Below, in pieces: positions 53,573 to 62,507 of a stretch of DNA of 64,000 nucleotides. The DNA lies in contig NZ_JAIJZW010000001.1 in the NCBI RefSeq assembly GCF_019753765.1, positions 105,127 through 169,126 of the forward strand, in the 5' to 3' direction. A model generated the notes under the pieces. That model worked only from the letters and a program-made list of their open reading frames with translations, had not been told where the DNA came from and made no database searches. The stretch is from Microbacterium marinilacus. Its GTDB lineage: Bacteria; Actinomycetota; Actinomycetes; Actinomycetales; Microbacteriaceae. Each line of letters begins with the position of its first letter. The stretch's first letter is position 1. Position numbers and translations under genes: made by a program.

Positions 53573-54262
53573 TCAGCCGCAGCCGAGGCGGGCGCTCACC
53601 GACTCCAACGCCTGGACCTCCCGGGTCTGCGACTCGGCCATGCCGGCGGCCGTGCGGGCCGTGTTCGCATCGCTGCCGAGACGCTGGACGGCGTCGACCA
53701 TCTCGATCGCGCCCTCGTGGTGGCGGATCATCAGCTCGGTGAAGAGACAGTCCTGGGCGGTGCCCGTCGCGTCCCGCAGCCGGGCCAGCTCGTCGTCCGA
53801 CGCCATGCCCATCGCCGCCCGCAGCTCGTCGTCCGTCGCCTCGTCCGCGGTGGTGCCGCCGTGCTCGTGGCCCTCGTCCTCGGACATCCAGGCCATCAGC
53901 GCGTCGCTGCCGGCCTGCGGCACGCCCCACTGGACGAGCCAGTCGAACATCTGGCCGGACTGCTGCGCCTGCGCCGTCGCGATGTCGTAGGCGATGAGCC
54001 GCAGCTCCTCGTCTTCGGTGGAGCGGTACTCGATCATGGCCATCTCGACGGCCTGCGCGTGGTGCACCTGCATGTCGCGCGCGAAGCCGATGTCGGCGGC
54101 GTTCGGGCCGCCGGGCTGGGAGCCGAAGGTCGAGAAGCGGCCGATCGCGAACGCCAACGCGGCGGCGACCACGACCGCCAGGGCGATTAGCGCCCACGGC
54201 GCCCGGCGAGCGGGGGTCTCCAGGTCGTCGGGCTCCGGAGCGGTGGACGAGGCCTCGGTCAT
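53573..54262 (-). CDS. DUF305 domain protein (membrane-anchored, His/Met-rich)
   Basis: 229 residues. One N-terminal helix (WALIALAVVVAAALAFAIGR) anchors a DUF305 helical-bundle domain, shown by FARDMQVHHAQAVEMAMIEY and the repeat of the motif MIRHHEGAIEMVDAV. The paired H-H-x2-A/E-x2-M motifs and DEGHEHGG suggest metal binding, and some relatives occur in copper systems. It is upstream of, and likely co-transcribed with, no other gene except the DUF3105 gene 40 bp before it. The extracytoplasmic role is unknown. Confidence 0.88.
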   Translation of the reverse strand: MTEASSTAPEPDDLETPARRAPWALIALAVVVAAALAFAIGRFSTFGSQPGGPNAADIGFARDMQVHHAQAVEMAMIEYRSTEDEELRLIAYDIATAQAQQSGQMFDWLVQWGVPQAGSDALMAWMSEDEGHEHGGTTADEATDDELRAAMGMASDDELARLRDATGTAQDCLFTELMIRHHEGAIEMVDAVQRLGSDANTARTAAGMAESQTREVQALESVSARLGCG

Positions 54263-54302
54263 CGTTCCCGCTCGCTCGGCCGGGCCGTGCGCATCGAGGG
54301 CA

Positions 54303-54992
54303 TCAGATCTTGCCGGGGCCTTCGATGCCGGTGCAGGAGGCGCCGAGCTCCGGCGCGGTGCCGCCCTGCCAGTACTCCTCGAAGAACTGCGCGATGCGGG
54401 GGTCGTCCACCGTGTCGACCTTGAGCTGGTGCTCCCATGCGCTCACCGCGATGGGGGTGTCGAGCCCCTCATAGGGCGACACGATCGCGTAGGTGCGGGG
54501 GGCCAGCGCGCGCAGCGCGTCGAGGTCCTCACCCGTGATGAGCTCGGGGTCGTAGGTGATCCACACGGCGCCGTGCTCGAGCGAGTGCACCGCGTTCTCG
54601 TTCGGCTGGGGCTCGGTGTAGATGCCGCAGCTCAGCCAGGCGCTGTTGTGCGGGCCTCCCGCGGGCGGGGTCTGCTCGTAGTCGACCGTGCCCTCGACGT
54701 GGTCGGAGGCGAACTCGAACGTCTCGACGCCCTCGATCTCGACCCCCTCGCTGCCGGCGGTGTACGACGCCGACTTCGGCGCGAAGACGTAGGACGCGAT
54801 GATCACGGCCGCGATCGCGACGACCGCGACCCCGCCGACCACCCACCAGACGAGCTTGCCGCGCTGGCGCTTCTTCAGCTGCCGCTGGTACTCGGCGAGC
54901 TTCTCCTGCCGTTTCGCATCGCGCTGCTGCTTGACGGTCAGGTCGATCTGGGCCTGCTTGGCGGGATTGCCGGAACGCTTGGGGGAGGACAC
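54303..54992 (-). CDS. DUF3105 domain protein, membrane-anchored
   Basis: 229 residues. A basic, coiled-coil-like cytoplasmic start (QRDAKRQEKLAEYQRQLKKR) precedes one helix (WWVVGGVAVVAIAAVIIASY). The outer domain carries HNSAWLSCGIYTEPQPNENA then VHSLEHGAVWITY, the DUF3105 signature with conserved His/Cys that could hold metal. A C-terminal Cys (GASCTGIEG) may form a disulphide. DUF3105 and DUF305 genes often neighbour each other, as here. The GTG start lies six bases after a TAGGAT box. Confidence 0.88.
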   Translation of the reverse strand: MSSPKRSGNPAKQAQIDLTVKQQRDAKRQEKLAEYQRQLKKRQRGKLVWWVVGGVAVVAIAAVIIASYVFAPKSASYTAGSEGVEIEGVETFEFASDHVEGTVDYEQTPPAGGPHNSAWLSCGIYTEPQPNENAVHSLEHGAVWITYDPELITGEDLDALRALAPRTYAIVSPYEGLDTPIAVSAWEHQLKVDTVDDPRIAQFFEEYWQGGTAPELGASCTGIEGPGKI

Positions 54993-54998
54993 AGCAAG

Positions 54999-55004
54999 AT
55001 CCTA
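54999..55004 (-). promoter_or_regulatory. -10 box TAGGAT of a leaderless promoter (minus strand)
   Basis: Reading down from 55004, TAGGAT ends six bases before the GTG at 54992. It serves DUF3105 and probably DUF305. Confidence 0.55.
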
Positions 55005-55131
55005 TGCGGCGGCATGGAGATTCCAGGCGTGCGGAGCCTCCGAGAACCCTATGATCTGGGTCCGGGGTCAGCGGGTCGCGCGGTTCGCCGCGCGATAGCA
55101 TGAGTGGTTCCGCCCACGACGAGAGAGCCCC

Positions 55132-56484
55132 GTGCCTGACGCCCGCAACCCGCGCACCGATTCCATCTCCCTGCCGTTCACGGCATCCATCCCGATCCCG
55201 CCCGCGACGGGCGCGATCAGGACGCTCGGGTCCGACCCCGCGACCGCGCCGATCGTGCTGCACCCGGGCGACGCGATCTCCGCGTCGCGTCGTTTCGTCT
55301 ACGTGCTGCTGCTCGGCGCGCTGACGGCCCTCGGGCCGTTCACGGTGGACCTGTACCTGCCGGCCTTCCCGCTGATCGAGGACGCGTTCGACACGACGTC
55401 GGCGGCGGTCCAGCTCACGCTGACCGGCACGATGATCGGCTTCGCGCTCGGTCAGCTCGTGGTCGGCCCGCTGAGCGACACGGTCGGCAGACGGGTGCCT
55501 CTGCTGATCGCGACGGGCGCGCACATCCTCGCCAGCCTGGCCGCGGCGATCGCGCCCGACCTCCTGCTGCTCGGGATCGCGCGCGTCGCGATGGGCTTCG
55601 GGGCCGCCGCAGGAGCCGTGGTCGCCATGGCGATCGTCCGCGATCTGTTCGGCGGTCAGCGGCTCGTGGTGATGCTGTCGCGCCTGGCGCTCGTCACCGG
55701 GCTCGCTCCGGTGATCGCGCCCCTCGTGGGGTCGGCGCTGCTCGGGGTGATGCCCTGGGAGGGCATCTTCTTCGTGCTCGCCGCCTACGGCGTGGTGATG
55801 CTCGCGTGCGCGATCTTCCTGGTGCCGGAGACGCTGCCGCGCGAGCGGCGGCACGAGCGGGGCACCAGCACGGTCTGGCAGCGCTACCGCTCCGTGCTGT
55901 CCGACCGGGTGTACGTCGGCGTGCTCATCATCGGCGGCATGACGTTCTCGGGGCTGTTCTCGTATCTGACGGCGTCCCCCTTCCTGTTCCAGACGACCTA
56001 CGGCTTCGACGCTCTGCAGTACGGCCTGCTGTTCGCGGTGAACTCGGTCGGCCTCGTGATCGGCAACCAGGTGGCCGCCCGCCTCGCGGCGCGCTTCGGA
56101 CCACAGTGGGTGCTCGCCGGCGCGACGGCGATGCTCGTCGTCTCGGGCGCCGCCATCGTGATCTGCGATCAGCTCGGGCTCGGGCTGTGGGGCACCGTCG
56201 TCCCGCTGTTCGTCTTCATGACCACCTGCGGCTTCACCTTCCCCTGCGCGCAGGTGCTGGCCCTGGACCGGCACGGCAAGGCGGCCGGCACGGCGGCGTC
56301 CCTGCTCGGCGCGTCGAACAACGGCGTCGCCGGCGTCATCTCGCCCCTCGTCGGATGGATCGGCGGCTCCGCGGGCATCACGGGCACGACGATGGCGTCC
56401 GTGATGGTGGGCTGTGCCATCGTCGGCGTGCTCGCCCTGTGGCTCGTCGTGCGGCCGCGGACCGTCGAGCGGCTGAACCCCTGA
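55132..56484 (+). CDS. Bcr/CflA family drug-efflux MFS transporter
   Basis: 450 residues, 12 helices after an extra 50-residue N-terminal tail. Marks: FTVDLYLPAFPLIEDAFDTT at helix 1, LGQLVVGPLSDTVGRRVPLL, and VAMAIVRDLFGGQRLVVMLS after helix 4, which together define Bcr/CflA. It pumps out chloramphenicol-, bicyclomycin- or florfenicol-like compounds, or sulfonamides; which one cannot be read. The GTG start at 55132 has GAGAGA upstream, and a TAGCAT -10 lies at 55096-55101. Confidence 0.88.
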   Translation: MPDARNPRTDSISLPFTASIPIPPATGAIRTLGSDPATAPIVLHPGDAISASRRFVYVLLLGALTALGPFTVDLYLPAFPLIEDAFDTTSAAVQLTLTGTMIGFALGQLVVGPLSDTVGRRVPLLIATGAHILASLAAAIAPDLLLLGIARVAMGFGAAAGAVVAMAIVRDLFGGQRLVVMLSRLALVTGLAPVIAPLVGSALLGVMPWEGIFFVLAAYGVVMLACAIFLVPETLPRERRHERGTSTVWQRYRSVLSDRVYVGVLIIGGMTFSGLFSYLTASPFLFQTTYGFDALQYGLLFAVNSVGLVIGNQVAARLAARFGPQWVLAGATAMLVVSGAAIVICDQLGLGLWGTVVPLFVFMTTCGFTFPCAQVLALDRHGKAAGTAASLLGASNNGVAGVISPLVGWIGGSAGITGTTMASVMVGCAIVGVLALWLVVRPRTVERLNP

Positions 56485-56494
56485 GGCGGCTCCC

Positions 56495-57157
56495 GTGAAC
56501 GGATCCCGCACACGCGCCCGCGGCGCTCTGGCCCGGTGGGGCGGGGCGCTGCTGCTCGCCGGCGTCGTGCTGGGAGCCGCCCTGCGCCTGTCCGGCGAGA
56601 GCCCGACCGCGCTGGACGTCTGGTGGAGCGAGGCGCTGGCGACGAGGACGCCAGGACCGGTGCTGCAGCTGGCGCTGTTCATGGACTTCGTGGGCGGCGG
56701 GCTGGTCGCGACGGCGGTGCCGATCGTGGCGGTGGCGCTGCTGCTCGCACTGCGGCGCTGGCGGCCCGCGGGCTACGTCGCGCTCGCGGCGCTGGCGAGC
56801 GCTCTGCTGGTGCAGGTGCTCAAGAACGTGCTGGGACGGGCACGACCCGAGGACATCCTGGTGACGGTCGACTTCGGGTCGTTCCCCTCGGGGCACGTCG
56901 CACACGCCGCGACGCTCGGCGTGGTGGCCTGGCTGCTGGTGCCGCGCGCCTGGGTCGCGGTTCTCGCGGGCTGCTGGGCGGTCGTGATGGCGTTCGCCCG
57001 CACGTACGTGTCGGCGCACTGGCTGACCGACATCGCGGGCGGTGCGCTGCTCGGGGCCGGCGTCGCCCTGTTGGCCGCGGCGCTTCTCTCACCCGAGCCC
57101 GTGGTCGCGCGGAGGCCGGGGCGGGGAACCGGCGGATCGCCGCCTCCCGTCGCGTGA
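56495..57157 (+). CDS. PAP2 family membrane phosphatase
   Basis: 220 residues, five or six helices. The three catalytic motifs are complete: KNVLGRARPED, FGSFPSGHVAHAATL and FARTYVSAHWLTDIAGG, with the Lys/Arg, Ser-Gly-His and Arg-His-Asp needed for a phospho-His mechanism. It probably removes phosphate from a lipid such as undecaprenyl diphosphate, phosphatidate or phosphatidylglycerol phosphate. The GTG start lies 10 bp after the transporter stop, so they may share a transcript. Confidence 0.88.
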   Translation: MNGSRTRARGALARWGGALLLAGVVLGAALRLSGESPTALDVWWSEALATRTPGPVLQLALFMDFVGGGLVATAVPIVAVALLLALRRWRPAGYVALAALASALLVQVLKNVLGRARPEDILVTVDFGSFPSGHVAHAATLGVVAWLLVPRAWVAVLAGCWAVVMAFARTYVSAHWLTDIAGGALLGAGVALLAAALLSPEPVVARRPGRGTGGSPPPVA

Positions 57158-57168
57158 CGCCCGCGCCA

Positions 57169-57174
57169 TAGGCT
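57169..57174 (+). promoter_or_regulatory. -10 box TAGGCT of a leaderless promoter
   Basis: TAGGCT ends six bases before ATG 57181. Confidence 0.55.
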
Positions 57175-57180
57175 GGCGGC

Positions 57181-59043
57181 ATGACCGACGAGAAGGATCC
57201 CGCCGTCGTGGCCGCCGAGGCCGAGCTCGCCCGCCTGCAGGCGGAGGCGGACGCCGCGCAGGCGGCGCTGCGCGTCGCCGAGGCGAGGGCCCGCCTCGCC
57301 GCGGCGCAGGCGGCGGCTGCGCAGGCGCCGGAGGACGACGTCCGCGCCTCCGCCCCGGCCGTCGTCGCCGGTCCGGCGGACGGGGACGCCGAGCCCACGG
57401 GGGTGGCGGTCCCGGAGTCGGCGGCCGCCCGCGGCCCCCTCGAACCGGAGGCGGTGCGGGCGATCGCCGACGGCTACGCGTTCGAAGCCGAGACGCTCGA
57501 CATCGGCGCGCTGGTCAACGGCGAGCCGGTGCCGGAGGCGCAGATCCGCATCCCGCTCGCGATGCTCAACCGCCACGGCCTCGTCGCGGGCGCCACGGGC
57601 ACGGGGAAGACGCGCACCCTGCAGGGACTGGCCGAGCAGCTCGCCGCGAAGGGCGTGCCGGTGTTCGCCGCCGACATCAAGGGAGACCTGTCGGGCATGG
57701 CGACCCCCGGTGTGCCGAGCGACAGGCTGCTGGAGCGCACGCGCGGCATCGGCCAGGACTGGTCTCCCGAAGCCTCGGCGGTCGAGTACCTCGCGCTGGG
57801 CGGCATCGGCAAGGGCGTTCCCGTGCGGGCCACCGTCACCGGCTTCGGCCCGCTGCTGCTGTCGAAGGTGCTCGGCCTGAACAGCACGCAGGAGTCGAGC
57901 CTCGCGCTGGTGTTCCACTACGCCGACAGGAACGGCCTGCCGCTCGTCGACCTCGAAGACCTGCGGTCGGTGCTCTCGTACCTCACGGGCGACGAGGGCA
58001 AGGGAGAGCTCAAGCAGCTCGGCGGCCTCTCCAGCGCGACCGCCGGCGTGATCCTGAGGGAGCTGATCACCTTCGCCGACGGCGGCGCGGACGTGTTCTT
58101 CGGAGAGCCCGAGTTCGACGTGTCGGAGCTCCTGCGCACGGCCGCGGACGGCCGTGGCGTCGTCTCCCTGCTCGAGGTGCCGGGCGTCGCCAGCCGGCCC
58201 GAGCTGTTCTCGACCTTCCTGATGTACCTGTTGGCCGAGCTGTTCGAGGTCCTTCCCGAGGTCGGCGACACCGACAAGCCGAAGCTGGTGTTCTTCTTCG
58301 ACGAGGCGCACCTGCTGTTCGCGAACGCCTCCAAGGACTTCGTGGCGGCCATCACCCAGACGGTGCGCCTCGTCCGCTCGAAGGGCGTGGGCGTGTTCTT
58401 CGTGACGCAGACCCCCAAGGACGTGCACCCGGACGTGCTCGCACAGCTCGGCTCGCGCGTGCAGCACCAGCTGCGCGCGTTCACGCCGGACGACGCGAAG
58501 GCCCTGCGAGCGACGGTGGGCACCTACCCCACGTCGGGCTACGACCTCGAGCGCGTGCTGCAGGAGCTCGGCACGGGCGAGGCGATCGTCACCGTCATGA
58601 GCGAGAAGGGCGCCCCTACGCCTGTCGCGTGGACGCGCGTGCGCGCTCCCCAAGGGCTGATGGAGCCGACGCCCGACGAGCGGATCGACGAGGCGGTGGC
58701 GGCCTCGCCCCTGCTGGCGAAGTACGGAGACCGGGTCGACCGGGAGTCCGCCTACGAGATCCTCACCGCCAAGATGAACGCCGCAGAAGAGGCGCAGCGG
58801 CGCGCCGAGACGGACGCCGAGCTCGCCCGGCAGAAGGCCGAGATCGAGAAGGCGAGCGCAGCCGCGGAGAAGAAGGCCCAGCAGGAGTACGACCGGTTGA
58901 TCCGCAAGACGTCCGGCGCGCGCACCCGCACGTCGTCGAAGGCCGAGAAGTCGACGCTCGAGCGCGTGCTCGGCTCCCGCAGCACTCAGACGCTGATCAA
59001 CGGCGTGATCCGCGGAGTCTTCGGCAACGGCCGCCGTCGCTGA
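57181..59043 (+). CDS. HerA-like (DUF853) ATPase/helicase domain protein
   Basis: 620 residues. An Ala/Glu-rich coiled coil covers residues 5-50. Walker A is LVAGATGTGKTRTLQGLAEQ near residue 135. IKGDLSGMATPGVPSDRLLE is the DUF853 signature. Walker B is KLVFFFDEAHLLFANASKDF near residue 368. A second coiled coil (RRAETDAELARQKAEIEKAS) and a basic tail end the protein. HerA/FtsK-type ATPases form hexamers that move along DNA, but DUF853 members have no settled role. It is a lone gene without a NurA-type nuclease next to it. Confidence 0.9.
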   Translation: MTDEKDPAVVAAEAELARLQAEADAAQAALRVAEARARLAAAQAAAAQAPEDDVRASAPAVVAGPADGDAEPTGVAVPESAAARGPLEPEAVRAIADGYAFEAETLDIGALVNGEPVPEAQIRIPLAMLNRHGLVAGATGTGKTRTLQGLAEQLAAKGVPVFAADIKGDLSGMATPGVPSDRLLERTRGIGQDWSPEASAVEYLALGGIGKGVPVRATVTGFGPLLLSKVLGLNSTQESSLALVFHYADRNGLPLVDLEDLRSVLSYLTGDEGKGELKQLGGLSSATAGVILRELITFADGGADVFFGEPEFDVSELLRTAADGRGVVSLLEVPGVASRPELFSTFLMYLLAELFEVLPEVGDTDKPKLVFFFDEAHLLFANASKDFVAAITQTVRLVRSKGVGVFFVTQTPKDVHPDVLAQLGSRVQHQLRAFTPDDAKALRATVGTYPTSGYDLERVLQELGTGEAIVTVMSEKGAPTPVAWTRVRAPQGLMEPTPDERIDEAVAASPLLAKYGDRVDRESAYEILTAKMNAAEEAQRRAETDAELARQKAEIEKASAAAEKKAQQEYDRLIRKTSGARTRTSSKAEKSTLERVLGSRSTQTLINGVIRGVFGNGRRR

Positions 59044-59178
59044 CGGCCGTCCGGATGCATCGGGGGCGGAGCTCTGCGCGTTCTCGGACGGATCCGCCGT
59101 GGTCGCGCCGCACCTGCGCAGATCTCCTCGAGTCGTGCAGACGACGGGGACGAGCCGACGGTGGCCGAGCGCGCCCGG

Positions 59179-59970
59179 CTAGGCGGGCAGACCGCGCAGG
59201 AACCTGTCGGCGAGCAGCGCGCCGTGCCCGCCCTCGAGCACGATGCCGTGCCGGGCGCCGGGCAGGATCGCCAGCTCCGCATCGGCGATCCGGTCATGCA
59301 GCAGCCGGGCATGGTCGACCGGCGCGATCTCGTCCGCCGCGCCGTGCAGGATCAGGGTGGGCGCCACGATGCGGTGCAGCTCCGCCAGGCTGTCGTGCCG
59401 ACGGCTGGCGCGGAAGTGGCGCCCCCGGGCGTTCGGATCGCCGCCGATCGCCAGCAGATGCGCGAACCATGCCGGGTCGCGCGTGAAGAACACCTCAGCG
59501 ATCCGCGACGGCTGACCGGAGCGCAACGCCACGTCCGCCGCGGGCGAGCGGGAAGCACCGTGCGCGTCGCCCGCCGACGTGGAGGCCAGGACGAGCCGTC
59601 GAACGCGGGTCGGGGCGTCGGCGGCGAGCCACTGCGCCACGCGCCCGCCGAGCGAATGGCCGATGACGTCGGCACGCTCGACACCGGCATGGTCGAGCAC
59701 GGCGACGACGTCCTCGGCGAACAGCCTGGTGTCGTAGCGCCCGGGCGCCCCGAGCCCGCTCTCGCCGATGCCGCGGTGGTCGAACGTGATGAGGCGGCGA
59801 CCCGGCTGCAGCAGCTCGGCGGCGACGCACCACGACGTGTGATCGACCGCCTGCCCCGCGATCAGGAGAAGCGGATCCCCCTCACCCGACGTCCAGTAGG
59901 CGATCGGCGTACCGTCGGGCGCGACCGCGTCGGCGCGCGCCCAGTCGGCGCGCGGCATGGCAGCGCTCAC
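59179..59970 (-). CDS. Alpha/beta-fold hydrolase
   Basis: 263 residues from the GTG at 59970, which overlaps the upstream stop as GTGA; an ATG four codons in (59958) is the alternative. The nucleophile elbow VIGHSLGGRVAQWLA, oxyanion region LLLIAGQAVDHTSW, acid in LILHGAADEIAPV and final His in LPGARHGIVLEGGHG give a full Ser-Asp-His triad. It resembles enol-lactonase or peroxidase-like hydrolases; the substrate is unknown. Coupling to a sigma/anti-sigma-type gene is unusual and suggests joint expression. Confidence 0.87.
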   Translation of the reverse strand: MSAAMPRADWARADAVAPDGTPIAYWTSGEGDPLLLIAGQAVDHTSWCVAAELLQPGRRLITFDHRGIGESGLGAPGRYDTRLFAEDVVAVLDHAGVERADVIGHSLGGRVAQWLAADAPTRVRRLVLASTSAGDAHGASRSPAADVALRSGQPSRIAEVFFTRDPAWFAHLLAIGGDPNARGRHFRASRRHDSLAELHRIVAPTLILHGAADEIAPVDHARLLHDRIADAELAILPGARHGIVLEGGHGALLADRFLRGLPA

Positions 59971-62063
59971 TGCGCGGGGAGGAGATCGCCGAGCGTTCCC
60001 AGCGGGATGACCACGCCGCCGCTGGTCGTGACGTAGAGCGCGGACGCCGGGTCGGTGTCGCCGGAGAAGTCCACCTGGATCGGAACCCCCGGCACGATCC
60101 TCGTCAGGAAGCGCGGCTCGCTGTCCGGCACCTCGATGTAGGCGTCGCCCCAGGTGCTGTCGGAGAGGATCGTGCACGTGATGCCGCCGCCGATCCATGC
60201 GTAGCCGCAGGCCGCGGTGACCCCGGGAGTCGTCGGCTCCTCCGGCTCCTCCGTGGCGGACGGGGTCGGGCTCGGCGTGGTGGGCTCCGGCGTCGGCGTC
60301 TCCGTGGCGACGGGCGTCTCGGTCGGAGCGGGCGTCTCGGTCTGCGTCGGCGTGGGGGTCGGCGTCTCCACCGGCTCGGTCGGCTCGGGGGACGGCGCGA
60401 GCACCGCGAGGAGCTGGTCGACCAGGTCGCCGAACTCGCTCAGACGGTGGGAGGTGGACCCGGCGTCGGAGTCGACGTAGACGATCTCGATGGTCACGTC
60501 GGCGCGCACCTGCTCGAGCGTCAGCGGGAAGCTGAGGACGCCCGATCCGGAGTCGTCCAGGGTGGTCTCGGCGAGGGCCGACTGCGCCGCCATCGCGACC
60601 GCGAGCGGCACGCCGGCGGACGTGGAGCCGTCACCGCCCGACCCGGAGGTCGCGTCGGTCAGCGCGAACGCCTGGACGGTGCTCCCGGGCTCTCCCGAGA
60701 TGTCGAGCACCACGTCGCCCGAGTCGCCCGACCGCGCCGAGTCCAGCGCCAGGGGCGCGGGCTCCGCGGGCTCCTCGACGGGGGTCGGCTCGGGCTCGGG
60801 CTCGGTCGTCGGCTCCGCCTCCGGCTGCGACGGCTCGGGGGCGGGAGTCTCGATGGTCGGCGGTGCAGCGGTGCCGGGCTCGGTCGTCGGCTCGTTCGTG
60901 GGCGACGGGCTCGGGCTCGGGGTCGCCGCCTCCGTCTCACTGGTCTTGTCCACCAGCTCGGGCGAGGCGTCGACCTCGGCCGACGGCGAGTCCGAGGCGT
61001 CGGCGCCTGCCGCGGGGTCTCCCGCGCCGCCGAGCCCGGGCGAGAGGGCGAAGGCCACCACCGTGGCCGCCACCGCGAGCGCCGCGGCCCCTGCGGCCAC
61101 CAGGCCGCCGACGGTCCACGCCGACCCGGAGGTCGAGGCGCCACCGGCTCCCGACCCGCCCCCGTCGCCACCGGACGCGCCCGCGGCGAGCCCGCCGCCG
61201 GCGACGACCGCGCCCTCCACCACATGCGAAGGCATGGCGGCGAGCGCCACAGCGGCGGCGTCGTCGCGCTGCAGCGCGGCCAGGTAGGAGGCCGTGGCCC
61301 CCACGCCGATCGTGAGCGGCAGCAGCACGAGCGCCAGCCTGCTGCCGACCTCCTGCGCCTCGCCGGCGACGATCGTGCAGCGGGGGCAGTCGGCGAGGTG
61401 GGTGTCGAGCCGGTTCTGGTTTCGGGCGCCCAGGTTGCCTCGTGTGTGGGCGCCGAGGTGCTCGATCGCCCACTGGCACTCCGAGCCGTCCTCCAGCGAG
61501 TTCAGGTGGGCCTGGATCCAGGCCTCGCGCAGGCCCTCACGCGCCCGGAACGAGAGCTGCGACACCGCGGCCGGCTTCATGCTGAGCAGCGGCGCGATCT
61601 GAGCCGGGGTCAGCTGCTCGATCTCGGTGTACCAGAGCACCTCCTGCCAGCGCGACGGCAGGCTGCGGAACGCGTTGTGCGTGAGGCTGCGATCGAGCGC
61701 GGCCATGGTGGCCTCGTCCGTCGTCTCCGGGTCCTCGATCGTCTCCAGCTCGTCGATCGCCGTCTCGGAGCGGGCCCTTCCCCAACCGGCGGCCGTGTTG
61801 CGGATCGCCGTGAACAGGTAGGCGCGGAAGGCACCCGTGGGGCCGCCGCCGCGGCGGATGGCCTGGAAGATCCGGGTGTACGCCTCCTGCACCAGGTCAT
61901 CGGCGTCGATGCTCGACGTGACGGAGCGCGCGACCACGACACCGGACCGGTAATGACGCCGCCAGAGCTCGCCGAACGCGTCGGCATCGCCCGAGCGCGA
62001 CCGCAGCACCAGGTCGGTGTCGGGCGCCGCCTCAGGGGCGTCGGGGATCTCTTCGGTGGTCAT
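59967..62063 (-). CDS. ECF sigma factor fused to ZAS zinc motif, membrane segment(s) and a long Pro/Thr/Glu-rich C-terminal region
   Basis: 698 residues from ATG 62063, about 500 more than a normal ECF sigma. Region 2 is LVLRSRSGDADAFGELWRRH to DADDLVQEAYTRIFQAIRRG (residues 17-85). Region 4 is FRSLPSRWQEVLWYTEIEQL then TPAQIAPLLSMKPAAVSQLS (residues about 135-185). HLADCPRC (near 225) is the H-x3-C-x2-C core of anti-sigma ZAS domains. Hydrophobic stretches follow near 243-262 and 318-345. Then come two Pro/Glu/Thr-rich linkers around beta-rich segments, the last with Cys (TAACGYAW, ITCTILSD). It may be a one-chain, membrane-tethered sigma. Confidence 0.85.
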   Translation of the reverse strand: MTTEEIPDAPEAAPDTDLVLRSRSGDADAFGELWRRHYRSGVVVARSVTSSIDADDLVQEAYTRIFQAIRRGGGPTGAFRAYLFTAIRNTAAGWGRARSETAIDELETIEDPETTDEATMAALDRSLTHNAFRSLPSRWQEVLWYTEIEQLTPAQIAPLLSMKPAAVSQLSFRAREGLREAWIQAHLNSLEDGSECQWAIEHLGAHTRGNLGARNQNRLDTHLADCPRCTIVAGEAQEVGSRLALVLLPLTIGVGATASYLAALQRDDAAAVALAAMPSHVVEGAVVAGGGLAAGASGGDGGGSGAGGASTSGSAWTVGGLVAAGAAALAVAATVVAFALSPGLGGAGDPAAGADASDSPSAEVDASPELVDKTSETEAATPSPSPSPTNEPTTEPGTAAPPTIETPAPEPSQPEAEPTTEPEPEPTPVEEPAEPAPLALDSARSGDSGDVVLDISGEPGSTVQAFALTDATSGSGGDGSTSAGVPLAVAMAAQSALAETTLDDSGSGVLSFPLTLEQVRADVTIEIVYVDSDAGSTSHRLSEFGDLVDQLLAVLAPSPEPTEPVETPTPTPTQTETPAPTETPVATETPTPEPTTPSPTPSATEEPEEPTTPGVTAACGYAWIGGGITCTILSDSTWGDAYIEVPDSEPRFLTRIVPGVPIQVDFSGDTDPASALYVTTSGGVVIPLGTLGDLLPAQ

Positions 62064-62507
62064 GTCGCTTCGATCGGAGTCGGACGGATTTCGCCGGGCC
62101 GGCGGGCCGGCGATGCGCGGCCGCGTGGTCGGGGCGAAGCCGCGCCCTCCCGGCACACCCTCCCATTGTCCATCCTCACGGGCGTTTTGCGCCACTGACG
62201 AGGGTGATTTCGGGGGCGATTCTGTGGCGCCGCACGTCCTGCGCCCAGCGCGCGGACTTTTTCGTCGAAGTCGCGTAACGGATCGGGGTCGCCTGCGTCT
62301 CATGGGTGAGAGCGATGACTTCCGCTCCGCGCTGCCGGGGGGCTCGTGGACGGATCGCGCAGGAGGACGAACGTCGCTCCGCGCAGGGGCTCGAGAGATT
62401 CTCGGGGGAGGGCTCTCGAGCCCCGTCTCTTCTCTCCACGACCGTCACCGTCGCGCGACGACCGGAGACGCCGCCGCTTCGTCCCTGTCCCGTGCTTCTC
62501 CGCGTGA
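62064..62507. other. 444-bp intergenic region with no convincing gene
   Basis: It lies between nagA (stop) and the sigma-fusion gene (start), both on the minus strand. Reading frames through it are Arg/Ser/Pro-rich shadows. It should hold the sigma-fusion promoter; no classic ECF -35/-10 pair is evident. It contains the hairpin listed separately. Confidence 0.6.
62386..62424 (-). terminator. 12-bp hairpin after nagA
   Basis: The arm 62386-62397 pairs with 62413-62424 around CTCGAGAG/CTCTCGAG, with a 15-nt loop. It is about 80 bp beyond the nagA stop on the minus strand and there is no T-run. Confidence 0.55.

Noticed and set aside
59044..59178. Possible small gene between the HerA-like ATPase and the hydrolase
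   Set aside because: Only short shadow frames without ribosome-binding sites are seen. No terminator is clear either.
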